Shown here piece by piece: positions 45,041 to 54,031 of a DNA stretch of 64,000 bases. The notes under the pieces are model-generated. The model searched no databases, had not been told where the DNA came from, and saw only the letters and a list, made by a program, of their open reading frames with translations. The translations under genes were made by a program, and so were the position numbers. Source of the stretch: Clostridium sp. AM22-11AC. GTDB lineage: Bacteria > Bacillota > Clostridia > Lachnospirales > Lachnospiraceae. The stretch lies in assembly GCF_003473545.1 (NCBI RefSeq), contig NZ_QUCM01000001.1, positions 496,001 through 560,000 on the forward strand. Direction: 5' to 3'. The first letter of the stretch is position 1. The number at the start of each line of letters is the position of its first letter.

Positions 45041-45078
45041 TAAAAAGGGGACCGGATGTTTCCACCCGGCCCCTTTAT
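45041..45078 (-). terminator. Terminator after feoB
   Basis: On the minus strand AAAGGGGCCGG pairs with CCGG-T-CCCCTTT followed by TT. It separates feoB from the Cys-rich gene, which then needs readthrough or its own promoter. Confidence 0.8.
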
Positions 45079-45122
45079 TATGCCGGTTTAATATACCGAC
45101 GCTTGTTTTTCTTCTGCGCTCA

Positions 45123-47306
45123 TTATGACGCGGACTGTACAGAACGCTTGGAATAGGTCTTCTGATCCTTATATGGATCTGGACGGAACAGCATATACAG
45201 CATGAACAGTAGCACTACGAATGCCACAACTGTGCCTGCACCGAAGGAACCATAGAATAAGAAGCTGCCGATCTGGTATACGCAAAGAGTAACAGCGTAA
45301 GCAAATACGTTCTGGAACAGGATCGCAAACCAGAACCACTTTCTATCCTGCATCTGCTGGGCCATTGTAGAAATAGCTGCAAGACAAGGAGAGTCAAGGA
45401 GGTTAAACAGCAGGAAGCTGAATCCGGCTAAAGCGGTTGGGAACCACATTCCAACACCTTCTGCAACAGTTTCTGCATCTTCAACGTCACCAGCAACATT
45501 TGCAAGTACGCCCATGGTAGAAACGATACCTTCCTTTGCACTGAAACCGGAGATTGCAGCTGCAACCGGCTGCCACTCGCCCCAGCCAAGAGGAGCAAAG
45601 AGAGGCGCGATCGCACCACCAATGATAGCCATAAGGCTGTCTGCGGAATCTTCAACAATGCCAAAGGAACCATCAGCAAATCCAAAAGTAGAAAGCAGCC
45701 ACATTACTACGCAGGCAAGGAACAGGATAGTACCAGCTTTGATGATAAAGCCTTTCAGTCTTTCCCAAACATGCATCAGAACAGTCTTAGCAGATGGGAT
45801 ATGGTACTGTGGAAGCTCCATAACGAATGGAGCAGGTTTTCCGGAGAATGGTTTTGTTTTCTTTAACATGATAGCTGCTACAAGAACAGCTACGATACCT
45901 ACAAAGTACATGATAGGAGCCATCATTCCGGCTACATCCCAGCCAGTTACATAGCCAGCCATAACGCCGCCCATTAAAGCGATTACAGGAAGCTTGGCAC
46001 CACATGGGATAAAGGTTGCTGTCATGATTGTAAGTCTTCTGTCGTTATCCTGCTCGATGGTCTTGGAAGCCATGATACCTGGGATACCACAACCGGAGGA
46101 GATCAGTAACGGGATGAAGCTCTTACCGGACAGACCGAAGTGACGGAATACACGGTCCATAACGAATGCGATACGTACCATGTAACCGCAGTCTTCCAGG
46201 ATGGACAGGAACAGGAACAGGATCGCCATCTGAGGAACGAAACCAAGTACTGCTCCCAGACCGCCGATGATACCATCAACAACCAGGCTTAAGATCAGAT
46301 CGCTTGCGCCGGCATTCTCAAGGAAACCGCCAACAACTTCCTGAATAGCACCTACAAATGTATCGTTGGTCCAGTCAGTTACGAATGTACCGATGGTAGT
46401 TACGGAGATGTAGTATACGATCCACATTACCAGCATGAAGATCGGGATACCTAAGAAACGGTTGGTAACGATCTGGTCGATCTTATCAGATACGGTCAGC
46501 TTCTCGCCGCTCTTCTTAACAGCAGTTCCAACTACCTTCTGGATGAACTTGTAACGCTCGTCAGTTACGATACTTTCCATATCGTCATCATGAGCTTCTT
46601 CAATTGCTTTTCTTGCGTTCTCAACAACAGACTTGCCGGAAGCGGAAAGTGGAGTACTCTCAACTACCTTGCTGTCGTTTTCAAGGAACTTAACTGCATA
46701 CCATCTCTTCTTGTTCTCAGTGATGTCTGCCGGCAGTACGCTTTCAACCTCAGCTACTGCTGCCTCTAATTCCTTGGAGAAGATCTCCTTAGGAAGATCA
46801 ACTTCTTTCTTCTTAGCAACCTTAACCGCTTCGTCGATCAGCTTATCAAGACCGGTCTGCTTCAATGCAGATGTTTCAACGATCGGACAGTCAAGGAGCA
46901 TGGAAAGACGCTCGATATCGATCTTGATACCTCTCTTAGCAAGCAGGTCTGCCATGTTTAATGCGATAACAACCGGAATACCGGTTTCGATCATCTGAGT
47001 GGTCAGATATAAGTTACGCTCAATGTTTGTTGCGTCAACCAGGTTAACGATAACGTCTGGATCATCCTTTAACAGATAATCACGGCTGACAACTTCCTCC
47101 AGGGTGTATGGAGAAAGTGAATAGATACCAGGAAGGTCAGTTACGATAACTTCTTCACTCTGGCTCTTGCTCTTTAATTTTCCCTCTTTTTTCTCTACCG
47201 TAACACCAGGCCAGTTACCAACATACTGGTTGGCACCTGTTAATGCGTTAAACATAGTTGTTTTACCGCAGTTTGGGTTTCCGGCAAGCGCGATCTTAAT
47301 TGCCAT
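45123..47306 (-). CDS. feoB: Ferrous iron transport protein B
   Basis: This is a 727-residue, full-length FeoB. The N-terminal G domain has G1 GNPNCGKTTMFNALTGANQY, the VEKKEG switch, DLPGIYSL (G3), ALNMADL (G4) and SALKQ (G5), followed by a helical GDI-like spacer. The C-terminal part has about 10 TM segments in two Gate domains, with the Cys motif SSGCGIPGI and, in the second half, LDSPCLAAI. It imports Fe(II). MAIKIALAGNP is taken as the start (47306) because GGAGG and AAAGGAA lie before it; an ATG six codons earlier lacks a site. Confidence 0.96.
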   Translation of the reverse strand: MAIKIALAGNPNCGKTTMFNALTGANQYVGNWPGVTVEKKEGKLKSKSQSEEVIVTDLPGIYSLSPYTLEEVVSRDYLLKDDPDVIVNLVDATNIERNLYLTTQMIETGIPVVIALNMADLLAKRGIKIDIERLSMLLDCPIVETSALKQTGLDKLIDEAVKVAKKKEVDLPKEIFSKELEAAVAEVESVLPADITENKKRWYAVKFLENDSKVVESTPLSASGKSVVENARKAIEEAHDDDMESIVTDERYKFIQKVVGTAVKKSGEKLTVSDKIDQIVTNRFLGIPIFMLVMWIVYYISVTTIGTFVTDWTNDTFVGAIQEVVGGFLENAGASDLILSLVVDGIIGGLGAVLGFVPQMAILFLFLSILEDCGYMVRIAFVMDRVFRHFGLSGKSFIPLLISSGCGIPGIMASKTIEQDNDRRLTIMTATFIPCGAKLPVIALMGGVMAGYVTGWDVAGMMAPIMYFVGIVAVLVAAIMLKKTKPFSGKPAPFVMELPQYHIPSAKTVLMHVWERLKGFIIKAGTILFLACVVMWLLSTFGFADGSFGIVEDSADSLMAIIGGAIAPLFAPLGWGEWQPVAAAISGFSAKEGIVSTMGVLANVAGDVEDAETVAEGVGMWFPTALAGFSFLLFNLLDSPCLAAISTMAQQMQDRKWFWFAILFQNVFAYAVTLCVYQIGSFLFYGSFGAGTVVAFVVLLFMLYMLFRPDPYKDQKTYSKRSVQSAS

Positions 47307-47374
47307 TTCCTTTTTTACCTCCATGAGTCCATTGCAAAGGACTCTTTTTAATTCTCACGGTGTGTTATGTATGA

Positions 47375-47593
47375 TTACTTTACTTCTACACACTGAGCAT
47401 CGTTCTTTCTTACAGAAAGCTCATAACCTCTTACTGTAATTTCAACAGGATCTCCTAAAGGAGCAACTTTTCTGATATAAAGCTCACTTCCTTTTGTGAT
47501 CCCCATGTCCATAATACGACGTTTGTAAGCGCCATCACCTGTGATCTTAGTCACTACTACAGTGCTTCCAACTGCTGCATCACCTAAAGTCAT
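47375..47593 (-). CDS. feoA: FeoA family protein (second copy)
   Basis: This 72-residue SH3-like domain has MTLGDAAVGSTVVVTKITGD, RRIMDMGITKGSELYI and the end VRKNDAQCVEV, the FeoA pattern. FeoA helps FeoB in iron uptake. The start at 47593 follows AAAGGAGACA; the frame is open to 47662 without a site. Confidence 0.93.
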   Translation of the reverse strand: MTLGDAAVGSTVVVTKITGDGAYKRRIMDMGITKGSELYIRKVAPLGDPVEITVRGYELSVRKNDAQCVEVK

Positions 47594-47662
47594 TGCTATG
47601 TCTCCTTTCTTCTCTTTGTCATGTTTATTTATGGCTATATCACCCTTAGGCAACATGTCCAT

Positions 47663-47872
47663 TTAAACCATGATATGTCTTGCCATATCCTGATTTATTG
47701 CAACTCTTGAATCCTTAATATTGACAATAACATTTCCACCGATGGCAGATACAACTGTGATCTCTGCTCCGGCAACAAATCCCAGGTTTTCAAGAAAACG
47801 CTTTGTTTCTTCATTTCCGCCTACTTTGCGGATGGTATTTGCTTCTCCGATCGAAGCCATTGTTAAAGGCAT
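47663..47872 (-). CDS. feoA: FeoA family protein (first copy)
   Basis: This 69-residue SH3-like protein has MPLTMASIGEANTIRKVGGN, RFLENLGFVAGAEITVVSAI and a C-terminal RVAINQDMARHI. It diverges from the second FeoA and may act as a separate subunit. The start at 47872 has AAAGGAG 8 bases ahead. First gene of the operon behind a promoter covered by a DtxR-like box. Confidence 0.93.
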   Translation of the reverse strand: MPLTMASIGEANTIRKVGGNEETKRFLENLGFVAGAEITVVSAIGGNVIVNIKDSRVAINQDMARHIMV

Positions 47873-47942
47873 CTTCTTCACTCCTTTTTTCAAGTTAGTT
47901 GTTCCTATTTCAGGTTAGTCATTGCTACCCTGATCATCTTAG

Positions 47943-47973
47943 TTAGAATACGCTAATTTAAGTTAGTTGTCAA
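47943..47973 (-). promoter_or_regulatory. feo promoter with overlapping DtxR/IdeR-like operator
   Basis: On the minus strand TTGACA and TATTCT are 17 bases apart. The box TTAGAATACGCTAATTTA (plus strand 47943-47960) covers the -10 and most of the spacer. It resembles the DtxR/IdeR consensus (TTAGGTTAGSCTAACCTAA) at about 14 of 19 positions. Further GTTAG repeats lie at 47893 and 47913. Confidence 0.65.
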
Positions 47974-48103
47974 TAATACAGGCTCTTTACATGCTGATAA
48001 TTTTTCTCAATAAGGTGCATTTTTTTAATTTTTGCTGTATAATTCATAAAGATGTTGTCTATCTTCATAAATAAACTGCCGTCAGCCACAAAGGAGAGCT
48101 TCT

Positions 48104-49018
48104 ATGACATTACAGCAAATGCGATATTTTATTGGTGCTGCTGAATCTGGTTCGATCAGTGAAGCCGCTAAACGGTCTTTTACTGCCCAGTCCAGCATTT
48201 CCGGCGCTATAAAAGAAGTGGAAAATACCTATGGGATCACTGCTTTTGTAAGAGACAGCAAAGGTGTCCGCCTTACCAGAAGCGGAGAAGAGCTTCTTAT
48301 CGAATTTAAAGGAATATTAAACCGTCTGGACTACCTGGACGAAAAATTCAATGGTTCCAAAGACCGTCCTTTAGGTTTATCTGTTTCCTCCCAGCATCAT
48401 ATCTGCGGTATGAATTCTTTTGTATCGATCATCAAAAGCCTGAATACAGGTGCCGGACCTTATCACTGCGGTTTTCACGAATGCCGCACATCTGAAGTTA
48501 TGGACCGGGTAGAACGCGGTCTGGATGATCTTGGCATCGTTTTTGTTACAGAATACAGCAAGGGCCAGATGATGCAGGAGTTAAGGAACAGAAGCATCAT
48601 TTTCAATCACATTACCTATCAGACTTCCCATGTATACATATGCCGAAACCACCCTCTTGCTGGCAGCCGTGAAATCGACATGGAAGATCTGATCCAGTAT
48701 CCTTTTATCACCTATGACCGGTCTTCAGATACGAATCCCGCTTATACTGACCTGATCGTTCCTTATCATCAGTTAAACAGGGTGATCCAGGTTTCTGACC
48801 GGGCTGCTTCTTATTCTGTTATGCGTTACTGTCAGGGATTTGCTGTAGGAAGCGGCTACCGGCCATTTGATGATAACTACAGCGATATCGTTTCCATTCC
48901 TATTAAAAACGGGCTGCGTCTTGAAATAGGTTGGATCGTACGCCAAAAATATACTCTTTCTGATACAGCCAGCCGTTTTGTGGATCTTTTAATGCAGGTC
49001 GAATCAGTTGTTCTGTGA
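48104..49018 (+). CDS. LysR-family transcriptional regulator
   Basis: This 304-residue regulator has an N-terminal HTH MTLQQMRYFIGAAESGSISE, then AAKRSFTAQSSISGAIKEVE. The effector domain (about 90-300) includes a HECR motif near residue 126. It is on the same strand and just before the DUF3100-amidohydrolase genes, with a terminator between, and probably controls them (inference). Confidence 0.92.
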   Translation: MTLQQMRYFIGAAESGSISEAAKRSFTAQSSISGAIKEVENTYGITAFVRDSKGVRLTRSGEELLIEFKGILNRLDYLDEKFNGSKDRPLGLSVSSQHHICGMNSFVSIIKSLNTGAGPYHCGFHECRTSEVMDRVERGLDDLGIVFVTEYSKGQMMQELRNRSIIFNHITYQTSHVYICRNHPLAGSREIDMEDLIQYPFITYDRSSDTNPAYTDLIVPYHQLNRVIQVSDRAASYSVMRYCQGFAVGSGYRPFDDNYSDIVSIPIKNGLRLEIGWIVRQKYTLSDTASRFVDLLMQVESVVL

Positions 49019-49037
49019 TTTTAAAGACGGTTTTCGT

Positions 49038-49066
49038 AAAAAGCGATGGAAATCCATCGCTTTTTG
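49038..49066. terminator. Terminator after lysR
   Basis: Perfect 12-bp stem AAAAAGCGATGG / CCATCGCTTTTT with a 4-base loop. Confidence 0.88.
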
Positions 49067-49149
49067 ACGTATTCGCAGAAAACACTTCCTGTGTTATGTT
49101 TAAATCACAAAAATAATTTCTGCACAGACAGAAGAAAGGGGTATCTTGT

Positions 49150-49965
49150 ATGGAAAAGTTAAAAGCTGTTATTAACAAGTACTGGAAGGTTTATGTTGCA
49201 GCCCTGATCATTGCTGCGGTCTGCGATCTGATCGGTACACTTAAGTTCAATATTGGAATTGGTACACTTACCTTATTTCCAATGGTATTTGCCACGATCT
49301 TTGGAGGACTTTTAGGACCGGATGCCTTTAAGCTTTTCAAAACAGAAGAATCAAAGCTTGGAGGAAGCCTTGTTTTAGTAGCCCTTGCACCTTTTATGGC
49401 AAAAATGGGAATCTCAGCAGGCGGAAATCTTGCAAAACTGGTTGCTGTAGGACCTGCGCTTCTGCTGCAGGAATTTGGTAATCTGGGAACTATCCTTCTT
49501 TCACTTCCACTTGCCCTGCTGCTTGGCCTGAAAAAAGAAGCTATCGGTGCCTGCTATTCCATCAACCGCGACTCCAACCTCGGATTAACCACTGATATCT
49601 TTGGACCGGATGCCCCGGAAACCCGCGGAACCTTTGCTGTATATATTGTGGGTTCTGTTATTGGCACCGTTTTTATCAGTGTCCTGGCTAGTATCGTAGC
49701 TTCCTGGAATATTTTTGATCCTATTGCCCTTGGCATGGCCTGTGGTGTAGGAAGCGGATCAATGATGACTGCCGCTGCCGGAACATTAGGTGAGATCTAC
49801 CCGCAGCAGGCTGAAAATATTATGATCATGGGCGGCGCCAGCGATATGCTTACTGGTATCACCGGAATTTATATGGGAACATTCGTAGGTCTTCCTCTTA
49901 CTAAAAAACTGTATGCAATACTGGAACCTAAAATCGGTCACAAAAACAGTAAGGAGGCTAAATAA
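49150..49965 (+). CDS. DUF3100 domain-containing membrane protein
   Basis: This 271-residue polytopic protein has about eight TM segments. The segments TLFPMVFATIFGGLLGPDAF, NRDSNLGLTTDIFGPDAPET and GMACGVGSGSMMTAAAGTLG match what is recalled of DUF3100. Its Gly-rich hairpin-like loops recall secondary transporters of the 2HCT/GltS type. It is followed with a one-base overlap (TAATG) by a smaller membrane gene, so the two probably form one transporter. The deaminase-like gene downstream suggests an N-containing small molecule (inference). Confidence 0.8.
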   Translation: MEKLKAVINKYWKVYVAALIIAAVCDLIGTLKFNIGIGTLTLFPMVFATIFGGLLGPDAFKLFKTEESKLGGSLVLVALAPFMAKMGISAGGNLAKLVAVGPALLLQEFGNLGTILLSLPLALLLGLKKEAIGACYSINRDSNLGLTTDIFGPDAPETRGTFAVYIVGSVIGTVFISVLASIVASWNIFDPIALGMACGVGSGSMMTAAAGTLGEIYPQQAENIMIMGGASDMLTGITGIYMGTFVGLPLTKKLYAILEPKIGHKNSKEAK

Positions 49966-50426
49966 TGGTCAGAAAATACTTTTTACAGCAGCTTGGACTG
50001 CTCCTCATGGTTTCTGTTATCATGGTACTCACAAATATACTGGGCTACAAAATGCCGGTAGGTGATTCCATTGCCGGGATCCTGGTATTATGCGCCATTG
50101 CTCTTTTTGGACTTACAGTAAGTAAATTTATGAGCCAGTTTATAAAGCTTCCGTCTATGATGTATGTATCTCTTACCGGACTGCTTCTTGCATGCCCTAT
50201 TTCACCGGTAAAGGACTTTGTGATCGGTGTTACATCCCAGGTCGCATTTATGGCTCCTGCCACTGCATTAGGCGCATTTGCCGGAATCTCACTTGGAAAA
50301 GACCTGAAGGATTTTGCTAAAATGGGATGGAAACTGGTGATCATCACCTTATTTGTAATCACCGGAACATTTATTTTCTCTGCCTTAGTAGCAGATGTTA
50401 TCTTAAAACTTACAGGTGCCATTTAA
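49965..50426 (+). CDS. Small polytopic membrane protein, partner of DUF3100 protein
   Basis: This 153-residue protein has four or five TM segments. DLKDFAKMGWKLVIITLFVI followed by TGTFIFSALVAD at the C-terminus resembles the last helices of several secondary transporters. No clear family name could be recalled. Its TAATG overlap with the DUF3100 gene means translational coupling and probably a heteromeric transporter. Confidence 0.75.
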   Translation: MVRKYFLQQLGLLLMVSVIMVLTNILGYKMPVGDSIAGILVLCAIALFGLTVSKFMSQFIKLPSMMYVSLTGLLLACPISPVKDFVIGVTSQVAFMAPATALGAFAGISLGKDLKDFAKMGWKLVIITLFVITGTFIFSALVADVILKLTGAI

Positions 50427-50446
50427 CATGAGCGAGGTAAATTTAT

Positions 50447-51784
50447 ATGGAAAAATATGATATTTTAATTAAGAACTGTCAGGTTTTAAACCCTGATATG
50501 ACGGTTTCATCTACCTGTTCTGTAGGAATTAAAGACAGCTGGATCAAAAAGATCGGTCCTACAGATGAATTGATGGCTGACAGCTCTGCCAGTGAAATAA
50601 TTGACGGCAAAGGAAAACTTGTCATGCCCGGCATGGTAGATGGCCATACACATACCTGCCAGCAGCTTTTAAGAGGACGTGTTGCCGATGAATATCCTAT
50701 GGTATGGACCCGTTTCCTGGTTCCTTTTGAAAGCAATCTCCAGCCAGAAGATTCTTATATCAGCGGCCTTCTGGCATGTCTGGAAATGATCAAAAGCGGA
50801 ACAACTGCTTTTGCTGATTCCGGCGGTGTACACATGGACCGGGTTGCAGATGCAGTTATTGAATCCGGCATGAGGGCTGCCATTGCAAAATCAACCATGG
50901 ATATGGGAAATGCCATTACCGGTGCAATGAAAGAGACAGCTAATGAAGCTATCGAAAATACAAAGAAACTGTATCAGAAATATCAGGGGGCTGGCGATGG
51001 CCGTGTTGATATCTGGTTTGCTATCCGTCAGGTAATGACCTGTTCCAGGGAACTGATCGCCATGGTAGGTGAATCTGCTAAAGAATTCCATACCGGCATT
51101 CATGCCCATCTGTGTGAGCATAAAGACGAAGTCAGCTTCTGCCTGCAGAATTACAAAAAGCGCCCTGCAGAATTTCTGGAAGAAATGGGTATTCTTGGCC
51201 CCAATCTTCTTACTGCCCACAATGTAATGCTGTCAGACCACGATATTGCACTGATGGCAGAACGTGGTGTGAAAATGATTCATTGCCCAAGAGCCAACCT
51301 GTCAAACCACGGTTTTCCAAAAGCTCCCCAGATTCTGGAAGCCGGTGCAAGCCTTGGCTTAGGCTGCGATGGCGCTGCACCTTCCAACCTGGATATTTTT
51401 GACGAAATGAAGGTTCTTCGCTATGCCATGATGGCTTACTGGGGACTTCCATCTTTTAATCCTGTAGTCATGACCTGTCCTACACTTTTAAAAATGGCCT
51501 CCCAGGGCGGTGCAAATGCTCTTGGACACGGTGATATCCTTGGATCCGTTGAAGAAGGCAAGAAAGCTGACCTGATCCTGTTAAATATTGATCAGCCTCA
51601 TATCACTCCAAGCCAGAATCTGGTAAATACCATCGTAGATGCTGCAAACGGACATGATGTGACCGATTCTATCATCAACGGAAAGATCGTAATGAAAAAT
51701 CGTGAAGTCCTTACTCTGGATGAGGAGCGGATCCGCTTTGAAGCTGAAAAGCATATGAATGATATTATTAAACGGGCATACTAA
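50447..51784 (+). CDS. Amidohydrolase family protein (MtaD/SAH-deaminase-like)
   Basis: This 445-residue metal hydrolase has HTHTCQQ (H67, H69), the CLEMIKSGTTAFAD loop, HAHLCEHKDEV, TAHNVMLSD and GCDGAAPSNLDIFDEM. These are the His/His/His/Asp metal ligands and Glu of the aminohydrolase branch (5'-methylthioadenosine/SAH, guanine and triazine deaminases). Cytosolic. Its place behind a two-piece transporter under LysR control suggests degradation of an imported aminated ring compound (inference). Confidence 0.88.
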   Translation: MEKYDILIKNCQVLNPDMTVSSTCSVGIKDSWIKKIGPTDELMADSSASEIIDGKGKLVMPGMVDGHTHTCQQLLRGRVADEYPMVWTRFLVPFESNLQPEDSYISGLLACLEMIKSGTTAFADSGGVHMDRVADAVIESGMRAAIAKSTMDMGNAITGAMKETANEAIENTKKLYQKYQGAGDGRVDIWFAIRQVMTCSRELIAMVGESAKEFHTGIHAHLCEHKDEVSFCLQNYKKRPAEFLEEMGILGPNLLTAHNVMLSDHDIALMAERGVKMIHCPRANLSNHGFPKAPQILEAGASLGLGCDGAAPSNLDIFDEMKVLRYAMMAYWGLPSFNPVVMTCPTLLKMASQGGANALGHGDILGSVEEGKKADLILLNIDQPHITPSQNLVNTIVDAANGHDVTDSIINGKIVMKNREVLTLDEERIRFEAEKHMNDIIKRAY

Positions 51785-51790
51785 GATATA

Positions 51791-51838
51791 AAAAAATGGC
51801 GGCGCTGTTTCCTGTTTTGGAAACGGGCCGTCATTTTT
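51791..51838. terminator. Bidirectional terminator
   Basis: AAAATGGCGGC...GTTTCC pairs with GGAAAC...GGCCGTCATTTTT between convergent genes. Confidence 0.8.
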
Positions 51839-51889
51839 ACAGCATTTTCTGATCATATATAAAGCTGCTTTACATTTTTTCTTTTTTTA

Positions 51890-52846
51890 TTACCGGTTCA
51901 CCACATTCACCGGATTTCCAGCTAAAAACTGTTTAAGATTTTCCACAGACATGTCCATGATCCTCTGCCTTGCTTCCTTTGGCGCCCAGGAAATATGAGG
52001 GGTAATGATGCAGTTTTTAGCTTTCAGAAGAGGATTGTCACCCTTAACAGGCTCTGTACTTACCACATCCAGTCCTGCTGCGTATACTTTTCCACTGTTT
52101 AATGCATCTGCCAGATCTTTTTCCACAATCAGCTGTCCACGGGAGTTATTAATGATGATAACTCCATCTTTCATCCTGGCAATATTATCTTTATTGATAA
52201 TGCCTTCTGTAGACGGGAACAATGGGCAATGAAGCGAGATCACATCTGATTTTGCAAATATCTCATCCAGTTCCACATACTCAGCAATATCACGTCCTTT
52301 ATCATTTGGATGGGAATCATAAGCCAGTACATTCATACCCATTGCCTTTGCTATTGTTCCTGTTTTCTGTCCAATACGGCCAAAACCGATGATCCCCAGT
52401 GTTTTTCCTGCCAGTTCGATCAGCGGATAGTCCCAGAAGCACCAGTCCGGAGCATTCTCCCATCTGCCCTCTTTTACAGCTTTATCATGATGTCCGATGC
52501 GATGGCAGATCTCTAAAAGAAGAGCAATGGCAAACTGTCCTACACAGTCCGTTCCATAAGTAGGAATATTGCTGACAACGATCCCTTTTTCTTTTGCATA
52601 ATTAACATCGATCACATTGTAGCCTGTTGCAAGGACACTGATAAACTTAAAATCCGGGCATGCGTCCATGGTTTCTTTCGTGATCGGAGTCTTATTAGTA
52701 AAAACGACCTCTGCATTGCCAATACGATTTACCACTTCCTCTGCCGGTGTCCTGTCATAAACCGTCAATTCTCCGTATTTTTTCATCTCATCCCAGGAAA
52801 GATCTCCCGGATTTTCTGTATATCCATCAAGTACAACTATTTTCAT
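51890..52846 (-). CDS. D-2-hydroxyacid dehydrogenase (NAD-dependent)
   Basis: This 318-residue enzyme has the D-2-hydroxyacid dehydrogenase layout: GKTLGIIGFGRIGQKTGTIA (NAD loop, near 145-164), and the catalytic Arg in NNSRGQL, Glu in DVVSTEP and His in ITPHISWA. The N-terminal part (ISVLATGYNVID) is like glycerate dehydrogenase / hydroxypyruvate reductase. It lies 54 bases after the response regulator gene on the same strand and converges with the amidohydrolase. The substrate is not defined. Confidence 0.9.
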   Translation of the reverse strand: MKIVVLDGYTENPGDLSWDEMKKYGELTVYDRTPAEEVVNRIGNAEVVFTNKTPITKETMDACPDFKFISVLATGYNVIDVNYAKEKGIVVSNIPTYGTDCVGQFAIALLLEICHRIGHHDKAVKEGRWENAPDWCFWDYPLIELAGKTLGIIGFGRIGQKTGTIAKAMGMNVLAYDSHPNDKGRDIAEYVELDEIFAKSDVISLHCPLFPSTEGIINKDNIARMKDGVIIINNSRGQLIVEKDLADALNSGKVYAAGLDVVSTEPVKGDNPLLKAKNCIITPHISWAPKEARQRIMDMSVENLKQFLAGNPVNVVNR

Positions 52847-52900
52847 CTGTATGTCTCCTTTGTATGTAATGTACTTACAAAATCTTTTTATACTATAGTC

Positions 52901-54031
52901 TTATTGTTTCTTTATCCCATCCCGATACATCGACGGTGAAACCCCAGTGACATTCTTAAATGCCCGGTTAAAGTGGGCGGCATCTTCGTAGCCTACTGCC
53001 AGGGCAATGTCTAAAAGCTTCAGGGACGAGTCTTTCATCAGTTCCTTGGCCTTTGTCATGCGCAGCTGCAATATGTAATCTCTCACTGTCATATCCAGCT
53101 GCTTTTTAAACAAACTGCTGAAGTAATTGGGGTGGAGATGGAACTGGGCAGCAATGTCTGAAAGGAGAAGCTGTTCAGAACAGTGCTTTTCCATGTATTC
53201 CTGTGCCTTTTTTACCACATATTCTTCTTTCTTTTCCTGCTGCTTTTTCAGCTGTTCCATATACAGCTGCAGGATCTGCTCCATTTTCTGTTTTAACTGA
53301 CTGATGTGGGGCTGATTTTTAATCTGGGCAGCCAGATCATTATCTGACAGCTTGTAACCTGCTATAATAGGGATCAGGGTTGTATTTTTCTGCATTAATG
53401 TGTAGAGAAATGCGGAAAATACCTGCTTAAACTGTTCTTTTGCCATAGCTTCCTGGGATAAATGGGAGAAGATCCCCTGGATCTTATCTTTTGTGCCCTC
53501 TTCGTCCATGGACAAAAGCCCGGCTGAAAGATGTTCCAGTTCTTTTCCCAGATCTTCTTTTGTATAATACGGTTCTTTCGCCGGAAGATCAAAATAATCC
53601 CCCTGTGTTTCCGGACGCACACAACTTACCTCTTCTGCCTGCAGCTTTACGGAACTGTCTTTTAACCGCGGGATCAGCAATCTGAGCATGGACACAAAAT
53701 TCTGTATATTCACAGGCTTTAACAGATAATCATAAGCCCCCAGCCTCAGGGCATTACGGATATAGGTATAATCATCATAGCCACTGAGCATGATCACCAC
53801 ACTGGGAATCTGGTTTTTGCTGATCAGCTCCAGAAGACTGATGCCATCCAGCTTTGGCATACGGATATCCGAAATGATCACATGATAGTAATCTTCTGTA
53901 AGACGGTTTAAAGCATCACTTCCATCGCAGGCACTGGATATAACAAAGATATTTTCAAAATTTTGCTTTATAATACTCCCAAGACCATCTACAATATTCT
54001 GGTCATCATCTACTAATAGGATCCGGTACAT
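52901..54031 (-). CDS. Response regulator with AraC-type DNA-binding domain (YesN type)
   Basis: This 376-residue regulator has a receiver domain (1-125) with MYRILLVDDDQNIVDGLGSI, phospho-Asp in HVIISDIRMPKLDG and Lys in YDYLLKPVN. A middle segment of about 140 residues follows, then a C-terminal AraC HTH pair (about 275-376; YMEKHCSEQLLLSDIAAQFH, DAAHFNRAFKNVTGVSPSMY). YesN-type regulators pair with YesM kinases to sense extracellular sugars. The start at 54031 follows AGGAGG and overlaps the kinase end by 26 bases. Confidence 0.93.
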   Translation of the reverse strand: MYRILLVDDDQNIVDGLGSIIKQNFENIFVISSACDGSDALNRLTEDYYHVIISDIRMPKLDGISLLELISKNQIPSVVIMLSGYDDYTYIRNALRLGAYDYLLKPVNIQNFVSMLRLLIPRLKDSSVKLQAEEVSCVRPETQGDYFDLPAKEPYYTKEDLGKELEHLSAGLLSMDEEGTKDKIQGIFSHLSQEAMAKEQFKQVFSAFLYTLMQKNTTLIPIIAGYKLSDNDLAAQIKNQPHISQLKQKMEQILQLYMEQLKKQQEKKEEYVVKKAQEYMEKHCSEQLLLSDIAAQFHLHPNYFSSLFKKQLDMTVRDYILQLRMTKAKELMKDSSLKLLDIALAVGYEDAAHFNRAFKNVTGVSPSMYRDGIKKQ

